Assembly: GCF_032027425.1 (NCBI RefSeq)
Contig: NZ_JAVSJA010000001.1
Span: 4,352,001 to 4,416,000 of the forward strand
Reading direction: 5' to 3'
From: Microcystis wesenbergii NRERC-220
GTDB lineage: Bacteria > Cyanobacteriota > Cyanobacteriia > Cyanobacteriales > Microcystaceae
DNA: 64,000 bases
The notes beneath the pieces were generated by a model. The model was not told the DNA's origin, did not search any database, and saw only the letters and a program-made list of their open reading frames with translations. The translations under genes were made by a program, and so were the position numbers. Each line of letters opens with the position of its first letter. Within the stretch, counting starts at the first letter, position 1. This document shows, piece by piece, positions 1-9,605 of the stretch.

Positions 1-397
1 ACAAATGGGGCTAGATGTCAACCAGTTGTTTACAAAAGATAATATTCCCAAAATGCGGGAAAACGCCCGTCCCGATGCGATCGAAAGTCTGAAACAGACT
101 CTCGTGGTGCAGGAATTGGCTAAAGTCGCAGGCATTGAAGTCAGTCCCGAAGCGGTAACGGAAAAAATCGCTAATATCATGGCCCAATTGTCCGATCGCG
201 ACATAGATAGGCAGCGTCTGGAACAGGTGATCACCGAAGAAATCCTGGCGGAAAACACCCTGGCATGGCTGAAGGAAAAGGCTACTATCACCCTCGTCCC
301 CAAAGGTTCCCTAGAGGAAGAAACAAGCGAGGAGGAGGAAACAGAAGAAACCTTAGCAGCCGCCGAAGTGGAAGTGTTGGCAGCCGAGGAAGAATAA
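1..397 (+). CDS. tig: trigger factor, C-terminal part (5' end outside window)
   Basis: This is the tail of the ribosome-associated chaperone and peptidyl-prolyl isomerase trigger factor. The frame is already open at the window edge, so the start lies upstream. About 130 residues are visible: the helical C-terminal chaperone domain (QTLVVQELAKVAGIEVS, then an EEILAENTLAWLKEKA helix) followed by a very acidic tail rich in Glu. The following genes are clpP and clpX, and tig-clpP-clpX is a widely conserved bacterial order, which supports the call. The acidic tail beyond the LVPKGS segment is typical of cyanobacterial trigger factors. Confidence 0.9.
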   Translation, partial: QMGLDVNQLFTKDNIPKMRENARPDAIESLKQTLVVQELAKVAGIEVSPEAVTEKIANIMAQLSDRDIDRQRLEQVITEEILAENTLAWLKEKATITLVPKGSLEEETSEEEETEETLAAAEVEVLAAEEE

Positions 398-612
398 CCG
401 TAAGGAGTTAGCGGTCATGTTGGGGTGTTGGGGTTTTAGGGTCTTAGGGTTTTGGGGTATTAGTTGAATTCCCCCATTCCCCCATTCCCTGATAACTGAT
501 CAGTGAGCACTGACAACTCGACCGAATCTAAAACCTAATTTATTAAGCTAAAAGCTTTGATCTACTTAGTTTCTAAGCTTATTTTTAGGTAAGACAATTG
601 CCAGATTCTTTC

Positions 613-702
613 TTTTGCCTTTTGCCTTTTGCCTTTTGCCTTTTGCCTTTTGCCTTCACAAGCTGATCACTGATAACTGATCACTGATAACTGATCACTG
701 AT
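613..702. repeat. 7-bp tandem repeats in the tig-clpP gap
   Basis: The 434-bp gap between tig and clpP holds a run of TTTTGCC units (about 613-656), followed by alternating GATCACT and GATAACT units (about 664-702). A looser GGGGTTTTAGGG-like run lies at 421-462. The unit length of seven matches the short tandemly repeated repetitive (STRR) sequences known in cyanobacteria. The clpP promoter is expected between 703 and 831, but no clear consensus was chosen. Confidence 0.8.
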
Positions 703-831
703 TCCTGCCAACAAAGGAAAACTTAGGGCATAATAGATGGACAGAAGTGCTAAAGATGCTTAACATTTGCCAGTAAAAGCTCCACAGCCAAGCAAAAACC
801 CTAAGATTGTGATAGCGGAACCGAAAAAATT

Positions 832-1533
832 ATGCTCGAATCGAGATCACCTGACTACCCAATTACCAGTAATTGTCGCCCTGCTATCTACGCCAACACG
901 GGGAGAAACTCCCTAGCTAACGTTTTACCCGTGGTAATCGAACAGTCTGGCATGGGTGAACGGGCTTTTGATATCTATTCTCGACTCCTGCGCGAGAGAA
1001 TTGTCTTTCTGGGAACTCCCGTCGATGATCAGGTCGCTGATTCGATCGTCGCCCAACTCCTCTACTTGGAGGCAGAAGATCCCGAAAAAGATATCCAACT
1101 TTATATCAACTCCCCCGGTGGTTCCGTTTATGCCGGACTAGCTATCTACGACACCATGCAACAAATTCGCCCCGACGTGGCGACAATTTGTTTCGGTTTA
1201 GCCGCTAGTATGGGAGCATTCCTGCTTTGTGGTGGCGCGGCAGGTAAACGGATGTCCCTACCCAGTAGCCGGATCATGATTCACCAACCCCTCGGCGGCG
1301 CCCAAGGTCAAGCTAGTGATATCGCCATCCAAGCCAAAGAGATCCTCTATATTAAACAGAGACTCAATACCATGCTGGCTCACCACACCGGTCAACCCTA
1401 CGATCGCATCGCCAACGACACCGAACGGGACTTTTTCATGTCGGCCGTCGAAGCCAAAGAATATGGGTTAATCGATCTGGTGATTTCCCGTCCCGAACTG
1501 CCCGATCCTACCGTTCCCGTTACTTCCCTGTAA
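832..1533 (+). CDS. clpP: ATP-dependent Clp protease proteolytic subunit ClpP
   Basis: This is a serine peptidase forming the tetradecameric barrel that degrades substrates fed by ClpX or ClpC. The catalytic triad is intact: Ser126 in GLAASMGA, His151 in MIHQP and Asp200 in TERD, with the same 25- and 49-residue spacings as the E. coli enzyme. At 233 residues it is longer than the usual 195-200. The extra N-terminal 40 residues before [10 protein letters not shown] could be a propeptide or an over-long start, since an internal ATG at 952 would give the standard length. clpX follows 10 bp downstream, so the two are probably cotranscribed. Confidence 0.95.
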   Translation: MLESRSPDYPITSNCRPAIYANTGRNSLANVLPVVIEQSGMGERAFDIYSRLLRERIVFLGTPVDDQVADSIVAQLLYLEAEDPEKDIQLYINSPGGSVYAGLAIYDTMQQIRPDVATICFGLAASMGAFLLCGGAAGKRMSLPSSRIMIHQPLGGAQGQASDIAIQAKEILYIKQRLNTMLAHHTGQPYDRIANDTERDFFMSAVEAKEYGLIDLVISRPELPDPTVPVTSL

Positions 1534-1543
1534 ATAATAAACT

Positions 1544-2878
1544 ATGTCTAAATACGACTCCCACCTCAAGTGTTCATTTTGCGGCAAATCCCAGGAACAA
1601 GTGCGAAAATTAATCGCCGGGCCGGGGGTCTATATTTGTGACGAGTGTGTGGAACTGTGTAACGAAATTCTCGATGAGGAATTGATGGAACCGCCCAGTC
1701 CGGTCGCCCCAGTGGAGGAACGCCCCAACAAACGGCGATCGGGCCAAAATAAAACCACGTGGGAACAAATTCCCAAACCAAGAGAGATTAAAAAATACCT
1801 CGATGACTACGTTATTGGTCAAAATGAGGCGAAAAAAGTGCTTTCTGTGGCCGTTTATAACCATTACAAACGCCTCAAAGATATCCAAACCCAAAAAGCC
1901 AGTGGCGGCAATCCGGAAGATAGCATCGAACTGCAAAAATCCAATATTCTGTTAATTGGTCCCACAGGATCGGGAAAAACCCTTTTAGCTCAAACTCTTG
2001 CTAAAATCCTCGATGTACCTTTTGCTGTCGCCGATGCCACCACTTTAACCGAGGCCGGTTATGTGGGGGAAGATGTGGAAAATATTCTCTTGCGTCTGTT
2101 ACAAGTGGCAGATTTAGACGTGGAAGAAGCGCAGCGGGGCATTATCTACATCGATGAAATCGATAAAATTGCCCGCAAGAGCGAAAATACCTCGATTACC
2201 CGGGATGTGTCCGGAGAAGGGGTACAGCAAGCTTTACTGAAAATGTTAGAGGGAACGATCGCCAATGTTCCCCCCCAAGGCGGCCGCAAACACCCCTATC
2301 AGGATTGTATTCAGATTGACACCAGCAATATCCTGTTTATCTGCGGTGGGGCGTTTGTTGGTTTAGATAAGGTGATCGATCAGCGTCTCGGTAAAAAATC
2401 CATGGGCTTTATTCAACCGGGAGATGGCCAAGCTAGTAAGGATAAGGTAGCGGCAGGGTTATTAAAACAAATGACTCCCGATGATTTAGTCAAATTTGGC
2501 ATGATTCCAGAGTTTGTCGGTCGGATTCCCGTCCTAGCGGCACTGTCACCCCTGGATGAGGAAGCTTTAATCGCTATCCTGACGCAACCCCGCAACGCTT
2601 TGGTGAAACAGTATCAAAAACTGTTGAAGATGGACAATGTACAGTTAGAGTTTAAATCTGATGCCGTCCTAGCGATCGCCCAAGAGGCCTATCGTCGCAA
2701 AACCGGGGCCCGGGCCCTACGGGGTATTGTCGAGGAATTAATGCTCGATGTCATGTACGAATTGCCCTCGCGCAAGGACGTGAAACGCTGTTTAATCACC
2801 CGCGAAATGGTGGAAAAACGTTCCACGGCAGATCTATTGGTTCATCCTTCCTCTCTACCTAGTCAAGAATCCGCTTAA
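1544..2878 (+). CDS. clpX: ATP-dependent Clp protease ATP-binding subunit ClpX
   Basis: This is the AAA+ unfoldase that recognises and translocates substrates into ClpP. The order of parts is complete: an N-terminal zinc-binding domain with Cys10, Cys13, Cys32 and Cys35, Walker A GPTGSGKT at 139-146, Walker B IIYIDEID at 200-207, the RKH pore loop at 248-250, and a C-terminal AAA lid with the GARALRGI sensor-2 segment. The length of 444 residues is normal. It lies 10 bp after clpP and forms the expected clpP-clpX operon. Confidence 0.97.
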   Translation: MSKYDSHLKCSFCGKSQEQVRKLIAGPGVYICDECVELCNEILDEELMEPPSPVAPVEERPNKRRSGQNKTTWEQIPKPREIKKYLDDYVIGQNEAKKVLSVAVYNHYKRLKDIQTQKASGGNPEDSIELQKSNILLIGPTGSGKTLLAQTLAKILDVPFAVADATTLTEAGYVGEDVENILLRLLQVADLDVEEAQRGIIYIDEIDKIARKSENTSITRDVSGEGVQQALLKMLEGTIANVPPQGGRKHPYQDCIQIDTSNILFICGGAFVGLDKVIDQRLGKKSMGFIQPGDGQASKDKVAAGLLKQMTPDDLVKFGMIPEFVGRIPVLAALSPLDEEALIAILTQPRNALVKQYQKLLKMDNVQLEFKSDAVLAIAQEAYRRKTGARALRGIVEELMLDVMYELPSRKDVKRCLITREMVEKRSTADLLVHPSSLPSQESA

Positions 2879-2899
2879 GGGGAAAAATCGAGGTTAACC

Positions 2900-3109
2900 A
2901 TGCTGAACACCGTTCCTGCGATCGTCAAAGAAGGCCGGATCGAACTCCTCGAATCCGTGCCGATTCCAGAGGGTACTAGAGTTCTAGTCACCCTCATCCC
3001 GGAGGAGACAAACTCGGATTTCTGGCAAAAAGTCAGCGAAACTGCACTGGCTAAGATTTGGGATAATCTGGAAGATGACATCTATCATGAAAACTCAAAT
3101 AATCGATAA
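2900..3109 (+). CDS. DUF104-like small antitoxin-type protein, apparently without its toxin
   Basis: A 69-residue protein resembling cyanobacterial DUF104/AF2212-type antitoxins, which begin with a short beta-rich segment (VPAIVKEGRIELLE, then VPIPEGTRVLVTLIP) and end with a FW...IWDN..DD motif. In that family the next gene is normally a PIN-domain ribonuclease toxin. Here the next gene is an alpha/beta hydrolase whose coding region overlaps the last codons, and the C-terminal residues HENSNNR differ from the usual ending. It could be an orphan antitoxin left after toxin loss. The family assignment is from memory of sequence style. Confidence 0.6.
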   Translation: MLNTVPAIVKEGRIELLESVPIPEGTRVLVTLIPEETNSDFWQKVSETALAKIWDNLEDDIYHENSNNR

Positions 3110-3943
3110 AACAGTCACTGTCCGCGGTGTTCCCCACTATTACGAGTGGATTCGGGAGTCGGAATCTGCCCAGAAAAAGCCGGTGATGGTGTTTATTCAT
3201 GGTTGGGGAGGATCGGGACGCTATTGGCGATCGACGGCTGCGGCAATTTGCGATCGCTTTGATTGTTTATTGTACGATATGCGGGGTTTTGGTCGGTCTA
3301 AATTGCCGGAAAAATCCCCCGATCTTTCCTACGATTTAGAAGAATATGCCCTTGATTTGGCCTTGTTTTTAGATAGTTTGGAAATGGAAAAAATCTATCT
3401 CAATAGTCACTCTATGGGGGCATCGGTGGCGACTTTTTTTATTACTATGTACCCCGAAAGAGTGGTCAAAGCAGTTTTAACCTGTAATGGCATTTTTGAG
3501 TATAATAAAGTGGCTTTTGCTGCCTTCCATAAATTCGGTAAGTATGTGGTACAGTTTCGTTATGATTGGTTTTTAAAAGTACCTTTTGCCGATCGATTAT
3601 TTATGGCGAGATTCTTGCATCGAGCGATCCCAAAATCAGAAAGAATTGCTTTTTTAGAGGATTTTTTAGCGGCAGATTACGAGGCCGCCCTAGGCACAAT
3701 TTATACATCTGTGAGTAAAAAAGCAGTGGAAATTATGCCGGGTAAATTTGCCGAGATTAAGATACCAACTCTTTTAGTATCGGGAGAAAAAGACATTATT
3801 ATCCCCGCCAAAATGGGCAAAATGGCGGCGGATTTGAATAATAATATCCAGTATGTGGAGATGGCTAATACTGCTCACTTTCCCATGTTAGAAGATGCCC
3901 CTACTTATCTACAAAAATTGCAAGATTTTTTAGAAATTAATTA

Positions 3944-3944
<1 letters not shown>
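3087..3944 (+). CDS. alpha/beta hydrolase
   Basis: A soluble alpha/beta-hydrolase fold enzyme of about 285 residues. Counting from the in-frame ATG at 3075, the parts are the oxyanion-hole motif HGWGG near 42-46, the nucleophile elbow SHSMGAS with Ser113, acid Asp240 in SGEKD and His268 in TAHFPM. The substrate cannot be told from sequence. The ATG at 3087 is preferred because GGAAG lies 12 bp upstream of it but directly abuts 3075. The gene overlaps the end of the small antitoxin-like ORF. Its TAG stop lies at the edge of a family A inserted element. Confidence 0.85.
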
Positions 3945-4201
<257 letters not shown>

Positions 4202-4220
4202 TAATTAGAATGCCAAAAGG

Positions 4221-5171
4221 TCAGGAAAAACGCCCCCAGGCCACACCAATCAGGATAGTAACCCCGAAAAAGAGACGATACCAGACAAAAACCCAGGTAC
4301 TCTGTTTTTTGAGATAATCTAATAACCAAGCGATCGAAAGATAGGAAAATATCCCCGAGGAAATTACCCCAATAGCGAGGGGAATTAATTCACTGGTGTT
4401 AATCTGGTCGAGAACGCCTTTAAATTCCACTAAACCGGCTAAAGTTATCGCCGGAATCCCCAAAAGAAAGGAAAATCGCGCCGCTACGGCCCTTTCTAAA
4501 CCCATGAATAACCCGGCAGTTAAGGTGGACCCAGAACGAGATACCCCCGGTATTAGCGCTAAAGCTTGGGCTAATCCCATTAAAACCCCGTCTTTTTGTC
4601 GCAAAGTCTCAAAACTGCGTTTATGTTTCCCGATTTTTTCGGCCGTACCTAAGAGTAAAGACATGACTATAGAGGCACAGGCGATCGCTGTCATGCTTCT
4701 CAGGGGGGAGTTATCTAAATCGGGAATGAAAAGTTTCATTAACAAACCGAAGAAAACGATCGGAATTGTGCCTAGGATAATCCCCACGGCTAAACGAAAA
4801 TCCTGGGAACGATAATCGGAACTAGCCACCGCTTTCACCATTCCCGTGGATATTTGCCTTAAATCCTGCCAAAAATAGGACAATACCGCCGCAATACTGC
4901 CCAATTGAATCACTGCCGTATAGGTGACACCAGGATCTCCCCAACCCAAAAAGACGGGAATCGCTTTTAAATGGGCGGTACTGCTAATCGGCAAAAATTC
5001 CGTCACTCCCTGCACAAATCCCAAAAAAATCGCCTGTAACCAGTTAATTTTGGCCAGAGGTATGGTGCTAGTGGTTGATTGGGCAATGGCGGCGGGTGTA
5101 ATCGCCAAAATCACCGTTATTATCGCTAGTCCTAGCCATTTATAGCTTTTTTTCAGTAAGGAAAACATCAT
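4221..5171 (-). CDS. uppP: undecaprenyl-diphosphatase (BacA/UppP)
   Basis: An integral membrane phosphatase that recycles undecaprenyl pyrophosphate to the monophosphate carrier for peptidoglycan and polysaccharide synthesis. The two signature regions are visible: GFVQGVTEFLPISSTAH (51-67, with Glu58) and PGVSRSGST, with many hydrophobic helices between them. At 316 residues it is about 40 residues longer than the E. coli protein, because an N-terminal hydrophobic segment ending in ITPAAIAQS looks like an extra signal or membrane anchor. Two adjacent ATG codons could serve as start. Confidence 0.93.
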   Translation of the reverse strand: MMFSLLKKSYKWLGLAIITVILAITPAAIAQSTTSTIPLAKINWLQAIFLGFVQGVTEFLPISSTAHLKAIPVFLGWGDPGVTYTAVIQLGSIAAVLSYFWQDLRQISTGMVKAVASSDYRSQDFRLAVGIILGTIPIVFFGLLMKLFIPDLDNSPLRSMTAIACASIVMSLLLGTAEKIGKHKRSFETLRQKDGVLMGLAQALALIPGVSRSGSTLTAGLFMGLERAVAARFSFLLGIPAITLAGLVEFKGVLDQINTSELIPLAIGVISSGIFSYLSIAWLLDYLKKQSTWVFVWYRLFFGVTILIGVAWGRFS

Positions 5172-5191
5172 TTTTCAGTAAAAAAAGGGGT

Positions 5192-5321
<130 letters not shown>

Positions 5322-5346
5322 ATTTAAGTATAAATACTTATTGACA

Positions 5347-5365
5347 ACTCATAGTCGTTATGAGT
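5347..5365. promoter_or_regulatory. candidate operator: perfect 7-bp inverted repeat upstream of the peroxiredoxin gene
   Basis: The sequence ACTCATA, a five-base spacer GTCGT, then TATGAGT forms a perfect palindrome about 60 bp before the start codon. A half-site-like CGAAATGAGTACGACTT follows near 5386-5402. Such symmetry is typical of a dimeric regulator site. A peroxide-responsive repressor of the Fur/PerR type would suit the downstream gene, but the motif does not match a consensus I can name. Confidence 0.45.
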
Positions 5366-5423
5366 ACACTTAAATCATACAAACTCGAAATGAGTACGAC
5401 TTAGCCCTTAGGAGTTGACGATT

Positions 5424-6155
5424 ATGCTACCAAACCGAGAAGGACAGAGAGTTCCCGATGTCACCTTTCCCATACGTCAAAATAATCAATGGGTGAACAT
5501 CACCAGCGAGGAATTATTCAAAGGAAAAACCGTTGTTCTTTTTGCCTTACCCGGGGCATTCACTCCCACCTGTTCCACCTCTCATTTACCCGGATATAAC
5601 GAATTAGCCCCAGTTTTTCGGGAAAATGGCGTAGATACTATTGTTTGCTTGTCGGTGAATGATACCTTTGTCATGAACGAGTGGGCAAAAGATCAAGAAT
5701 GTGATAATGTCGTCTTGATTCCCGACGGTAACGGCGAATTTAGCGCAGGAATGGGGATGTTAGTCGATAAAGCTGACTTAGGTTTCGGTAAACGTTCTTG
5801 GCGCTATTCGATGCTAGTCAAAGATGGTGTTATCGAGAAAATGTTCATCGAACCGGAAGAACCGGGAGATCCTTTCAAAGTCTCCGATGCGGAAACGATG
5901 TTAAACTACATCAACCCAGAAGCCAAAAAACCGCCTTTAGTCTCTCTTTTCTCGAAAGTGGGCTGTCCCTACTGCCTCCGGGCCAAGAAAATGTTAGAAG
6001 AAAAAGGCCTACAATACGAAGAAATTATCCTCGGACGCGATGCCACCAGTCGTTCTCTGCGGGCAATGAGTGGCAATACCACCACCCCACAAGTCTTCAT
6101 TGACGGCCAATTAATTGGCGGTTCGGAAGAATTAGCGGCTTATTTGGGAGCATAA
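5424..6155 (+). CDS. peroxiredoxin-glutaredoxin fusion (Prx5/Grx hybrid)
   Basis: A hybrid peroxidase: residues 1-165 are a Prx5-type peroxiredoxin with peroxidatic Cys50 in [12 protein letters not shown], and residues 172-243 are a glutaredoxin with CPYC active site (Cys181, Cys184) and the TTPQVFIDG glutathione-binding loop. The fused glutaredoxin reduces the peroxiredoxin with glutathione, removing hydrogen peroxide and alkyl peroxides. The ATG at 5424 is chosen because AGGAG lies nine bases upstream; a TTG at 5415 directly abuts the same AGGAG and is unlikely. A palindrome upstream may regulate it. Confidence 0.93.
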   Translation: MLPNREGQRVPDVTFPIRQNNQWVNITSEELFKGKTVVLFALPGAFTPTCSTSHLPGYNELAPVFRENGVDTIVCLSVNDTFVMNEWAKDQECDNVVLIPDGNGEFSAGMGMLVDKADLGFGKRSWRYSMLVKDGVIEKMFIEPEEPGDPFKVSDAETMLNYINPEAKKPPLVSLFSKVGCPYCLRAKKMLEEKGLQYEEIILGRDATSRSLRAMSGNTTTPQVFIDGQLIGGSEELAAYLGA

Positions 6156-6363
6156 TCAATCAGTTAGACCTCAAGTTATCTTTCCATTGCAACTGGAGAG
6201 ATATCTGTGAGAGGTTTTGCCCGGGCAAGTTAGAGCTTTTTTGTTGGGTGTGATTGTAGTCTGATGTATTTCGTTAATCATTTATAGCGTTTCTCAGTCT
6301 TATAAAGTACACCATCTGTTGCCTGTTCCCTAACTAAAACCAGAAACTTTGTGCCTCACAAGT

Positions 6364-6714
6364 ATGAGAATTGCTGATTTTGTGAAAGCCCGTGACTTCA
6401 TAAAGCCAAATGAAAAGGTAGTCGTTATCTTTACAGAGGGAAAACACTTTGTTCTCCACGATGACAACACTGGTTCAACGGGTCAGTGGAAGATCGATCC
6501 CAATCGTGAAGTTGACCGTATTATTCTTTATCATCGTGATTATGAGAATAATGCGAATAATTTGTACATAGCGAACCATGCTGGTGCAGAGCCAGCAGAC
6601 AGGGAAGGTCGATACGACATTCGATTAACTCATGTTCAGTACATAGGGGCAACATCCGTAAATTGGGTTGAGTTTGCTGAAGGTGGGCAAAACCCAATTC
6701 GGTATCTTCCTTGA
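6364..6714 (+). CDS. hypothetical protein
   Basis: A 116-residue soluble protein that I do not recognise. It begins MRIADFVKARDFIKPNEKVVV and has alternating beta-type segments, ending in WVEFAEGGQNPIRYLP. There are no membrane segments and no cysteine motif. A second ATG-type start 15 bases upstream (6349) lies inside a stretch (6340-6360, CTTTGTGCCTCACAAG) resembling repeat sequence, so 6364 is preferred. It stands alone between the peroxiredoxin gene and a TnpB element. Confidence 0.5.
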   Translation: MRIADFVKARDFIKPNEKVVVIFTEGKHFVLHDDNTGSTGQWKIDPNREVDRIILYHRDYENNANNLYIANHAGAEPADREGRYDIRLTHVQYIGATSVNWVEFAEGGQNPIRYLP

Positions 6715-6736
6715 TGTAGCTTTGATTACCTAAAAT

Positions 6737-8198
6737 GTCGGATGAATGCCCCCGCTAGATTTTTCGACAAGATACTCACCTTTGCGGGGGATGAAATCCG
6801 ACCAGAATATCAACCGCGAAGCACGATTTTAATTCTACCATTTGTAGGTAAACTGTGTTATACTTAATTTATCCAGGGTCGAAGATTAATCAATGCTAGT
6901 CGTAGAAGCCAAGTTAAAAAACGGGACACCAGAACAATACCAAAAACTTGATGAAGCTATTAGAACTTCTCAGTTTGTGCGTAATTCTTGTGTTCGTTAT
7001 TGGATGGATCATAAGGGTACAACCCGCAATGATCTCCAAAAACTTTGCTCGGTACTAGCTAACAATAAAGAGACCCCTTGGGTTAACAAATTAAACTCTC
7101 AAGCTCGTCAATCGGCTGCTGATAGAGCCTGGCAATCAATTACTAAATTTTACCAGAATTGTCATGCCAAGATACCGGGAAAAAAGGGGTTTCCTCGGTT
7201 CAAAAAGCATAGTCGTTCCGTTGAGTACAAACTAACAGGCTACAAACTATCTGATGATAGACGTAAAATTAAGTTTACCGATGGCTTTAAAGCAGGAGAA
7301 TTTGATTTATGGTGTAGTCAAAAGACCTTAGTTTATTATTCAGAGCAACAGATTAAACGGGTAAGAGTTGTTAGACGCGCTGACGGTTATTATTGCCAGT
7401 TTCTGATTGACGTAGAACGGCAAGAATACCATAAACCAACGGGACAAATAACAGGAATTGACTTAGGGTTAAAAGAGTTTTATACCGATGCCCAAGGCAA
7501 TACCGTAGGGAATCCCCGTTATTTAAGAAAGTCAGAAAAACGACTGAAAAAAGCACAAAGGAGATTATCAAAACAATTTCGTCAAGGAAAGAAACAGTCT
7601 AACAACTATCACAAGCAACGGATAAAAGTGGCTAGACTTCATCTTAAAGTATCAAGACAACGTAAAGACAAAGCAATTAAAGATGCTTTGGCGTTAGTCC
7701 AGTCTAATGATCTGGTCGTCTATGAAGCTTTAAAGGTAAGAAACTTAGTAAAAAACCGTAAGCTTGCCAAGTCGATTTCCGATGCTTCTTGGTATCAATT
7801 TACTGAATGGTTAAATTATTTTGCCAAGATTTATCGGATTGTCTGTGTTGCTGTTCCTCCCCATTTCACGACTCAAGATTGTTCAGTTTGTGGGACGAGA
7901 GTTCAAAAAACATTAAGCACTAGAACTCATCAATGTCCTAATTGTCAAACAATCTTAGATAGGGATCATAATGCAGCAATAAATATTCTGAAAAAAGGGT
8001 TGAAATATTTGGGAAATCATCTCAACGGTACTGTTGGGCAAACAGAAACCGACCCAAACGCCTTGGGAGAGTCCGACCTCTGGGTTTTTAATGGAGACAT
8101 TGAGAATCTAAGCTGTCTCGTTGAACAAGGAATTTCCGATAGTGATAGGTCAAGAATCCCCCGTCACAGCGTAGCTTGACGGTGGGAGTATGTCAATG
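6737..8198 (+). mobile_element. IS200/IS605-type element carrying only tnpB
   Basis: The left end carries a strong inverted repeat: GTCGGAT...GCCCCCGC (6737-6756) pairs with GCGGGGG...ATCCGAC (about 6781-6802). The right end has a hairpin CCGTCA...TGACGG (about 8160-8181) followed by TGGGAGTATGTCAA. IS605-type elements lack terminal inverted repeats and use such subterminal hairpins. No tnpA is present, so transposition would need TnpA from elsewhere. The region just downstream of tnpB is where the guide (omega) RNA scaffold of these elements is normally encoded. Confidence 0.7.
6893..8179 (+). CDS. tnpB: TnpB, RNA-guided endonuclease of the IS605 family
   Basis: A 428-residue TnpB. The RuvC-like nuclease residues are all present: Asp190 in GIDLGLKEF, Glu278 in VVYEALKVRNL and Asp358 in LDRDHNAA. 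The zinc-binding CxxC pair is Cys330/Cys333 and Cys348/Cys351. TnpB proteins are RNA-guided DNA nucleases, ancestors of Cas12, that use an omega RNA from the element's right end. The frame is uninterrupted, so the nuclease may be active. A promoter-like TATACTTAATTTA lies about 25 bp upstream of the ATG. Confidence 0.92.
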   Translation: MLVVEAKLKNGTPEQYQKLDEAIRTSQFVRNSCVRYWMDHKGTTRNDLQKLCSVLANNKETPWVNKLNSQARQSAADRAWQSITKFYQNCHAKIPGKKGFPRFKKHSRSVEYKLTGYKLSDDRRKIKFTDGFKAGEFDLWCSQKTLVYYSEQQIKRVRVVRRADGYYCQFLIDVERQEYHKPTGQITGIDLGLKEFYTDAQGNTVGNPRYLRKSEKRLKKAQRRLSKQFRQGKKQSNNYHKQRIKVARLHLKVSRQRKDKAIKDALALVQSNDLVVYEALKVRNLVKNRKLAKSISDASWYQFTEWLNYFAKIYRIVCVAVPPHFTTQDCSVCGTRVQKTLSTRTHQCPNCQTILDRDHNAAINILKKGLKYLGNHLNGTVGQTETDPNALGESDLWVFNGDIENLSCLVEQGISDSDRSRIPRHSVA

Positions 8199-8276
8199 AA
8201 GGTTCTTGTCATCCACTAATAGGTAGGTGAGAACACGAGGTAAACTATAAGCGGGGAGATTGTGGTGAAAACTTAA

Positions 8277-8375
8277 GTAGTCGTGCAAAATTAATTTCCT
8301 AGTGAAGATAGGCAAGAGGCAAGAGGCAAGAGGCAAGAGGTGGTTAGATATGTGTAATTAATTTTGCTTAGGTAC
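8277..8375. mobile_element. family C small inverted-repeat element, copy 1
   Basis: The left end GTAGTCGTGCAAAATTAATT and the right end AATTAATTTTGCTTAGGTAC are imperfect inverted repeats. The flanks are TTAA on the left and TTAT on the right. The core holds an AGAGGCA 7-bp repeat array (about 8308-8340). A second copy in the opposite orientation lies at 32017-32195. Its right end stops two bases before the hicB start codon, so it supplies the leader of the hicBA operon. Confidence 0.7.
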
Positions 8376-8377
8376 TT

Positions 8378-8584
8378 ATGAAGTTGACTGTAACACTTGA
8401 CCGTGACGAAGATGGAGTTTGGGTTGTAGAATGCCCCAGCATTCCGGGTTGTGTCAGCCAAGGTAAAACGAGAGCAGAAGCTCTTGAAAATATCAGAGAT
8501 GCAATTATCGCCTGCCTTCAAGTTCGTGCAGAACGTGGGCTACCCCTAACGATTGAAACTCACCAAGTAGAGGTAATGGCATAA
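8378..8584 (+). CDS. hicB: HicB family antitoxin
   Basis: A 68-residue partial-RNase-H-fold antitoxin: LTVTLDRDEDGVWVVECP, then SIPGCVSQGKTRAEALENI and a C-terminal ERGLPLTIE segment, all typical of short HicB proteins. It would neutralise the HicA toxin encoded two bases downstream. The antitoxin-first order is common in cyanobacteria. The 5' leader is formed by an inserted family C element, which may have replaced the original promoter. Confidence 0.88.
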   Translation: MKLTVTLDRDEDGVWVVECPSIPGCVSQGKTRAEALENIRDAIIACLQVRAERGLPLTIETHQVEVMA

Positions 8585-8586
8585 TC

Positions 8587-8814
8587 ATGTCCTCTGCTCT
8601 TCCTGTTCTCAGCGGACGTGAGGTAGTCCGAGTATTTGAAACCTTCGGCTGGCAAGTTGCGCGTCAAAGTGCCAGCCATATTATCATGGTTAAGGAGGGC
8701 GAACAGGTAACACTCTCTGTTCCTGATCATCGTGAAGTGGCAAAGGGTACGCTTCGTAGTCTTATTCGTACTGCTGGAATTACGGTACAAGAATTTGTTT
8801 CTGGCATGAGATGA
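8587..8814 (+). CDS. hicA: HicA family mRNA interferase toxin
   Basis: A 75-residue double-stranded-RNA-binding-fold toxin that cleaves mRNA. It shows the HicA pattern: LSGREVVRVFETFGW, the catalytic His31 in SASHIIM, then VPDHREVAKGTLRSLIRTAGI. It begins two bases after hicB, so the two are cotranscribed as a type II toxin-antitoxin module. Confidence 0.9.
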   Translation: MSSALPVLSGREVVRVFETFGWQVARQSASHIIMVKEGEQVTLSVPDHREVAKGTLRSLIRTAGITVQEFVSGMR

Positions 8815-9071
8815 GCGATAAGAGAGGTCTGACAATTCGAGTGCAGCAGACGGACGAAGGCTGCTGATGCTCAGTTCAAGGTTGTCTGATGCCGCTGATT
8901 CGAGCCGTTACTTGTACTGAGCGCATTGGAAGTATCAGTTATCAGCTACTTGTTTTCCGAATTAATTGGCCGTTTTTCAGTTTATTATCAACGTCCAATA
9001 GGATCAAAATCAGTCCCTTATGCACCCACAAAAATTATCGAGTATTTGTTAACTGATCAAGGAGAAAGATT

Positions 9072-9605
9072 ATGGTAGCCACTTCAGTCAAAACCAAAAC
9101 CACGGGACAATACTACGCCACTCGTATCGATTTAGCATTAGATATCCGCAAAGCTGTGGTTGAAATCTTAAGCCAAACCCTTGCCGCTAGTTTAGACCTA
9201 AAAACTCAGGTTAAACAGGCCCACTGGAATGTAAAAGGTTTAAATTTCTACCAATTGCACAGCCTATTCGACGAAATGGCCACGGAATTAGAAGGCTATG
9301 GGGACATGGTAGCAGAACGGATTACCGCTTTAGGTGGAACCGCTTTGGGAACAGCGCGCATCGCTGCCGCTAACTCGATTCTGCCGGAATATCCAGCTAA
9401 TATCGTCGATGGTAGTGAACATATCGTTGCTTTAGCCGAACGTTATGCCTTATACGCCGCCCATCTTCGTTCTGCGATTGATACCACTGGCAATCAAGGG
9501 GATGCCGACACAGCAGATCTCTATACGGAAATCTCTCGGGACATCGATAAACGTCTTTGGTTCCTAGAAGCGCATCTGATTAAATCGGAAGATGTTATCG
9601 GTTAA
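9072..9605 (+). CDS. dps: Dps family DNA-binding ferritin-like protein
   Basis: A 177-residue ferritin-like Dps that oxidises and stores iron and protects DNA in stress. The ferroxidase motif is clear: His51 in QAHWNVKG, His63, Asp67 and Glu71 in HSLFDEMATELE, then Asp78 and Glu82. The length and the four-helix pattern are normal. A good AAGGAG ribosome site lies about seven bases upstream. The preceding 257-bp gap from hicA shows no other gene. Confidence 0.93.
   Translation: MVATSVKTKTTGQYYATRIDLALDIRKAVVEILSQTLAASLDLKTQVKQAHWNVKGLNFYQLHSLFDEMATELEGYGDMVAERITALGGTALGTARIAAANSILPEYPANIVDGSEHIVALAERYALYAAHLRSAIDTTGNQGDADTADLYTEISRDIDKRLWFLEAHLIKSEDVIG

Noticed and set aside
4396-5145. Long plus-strand frames opposite uppP
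   Set aside because: They are antisense shadows of a clearly recognised gene.
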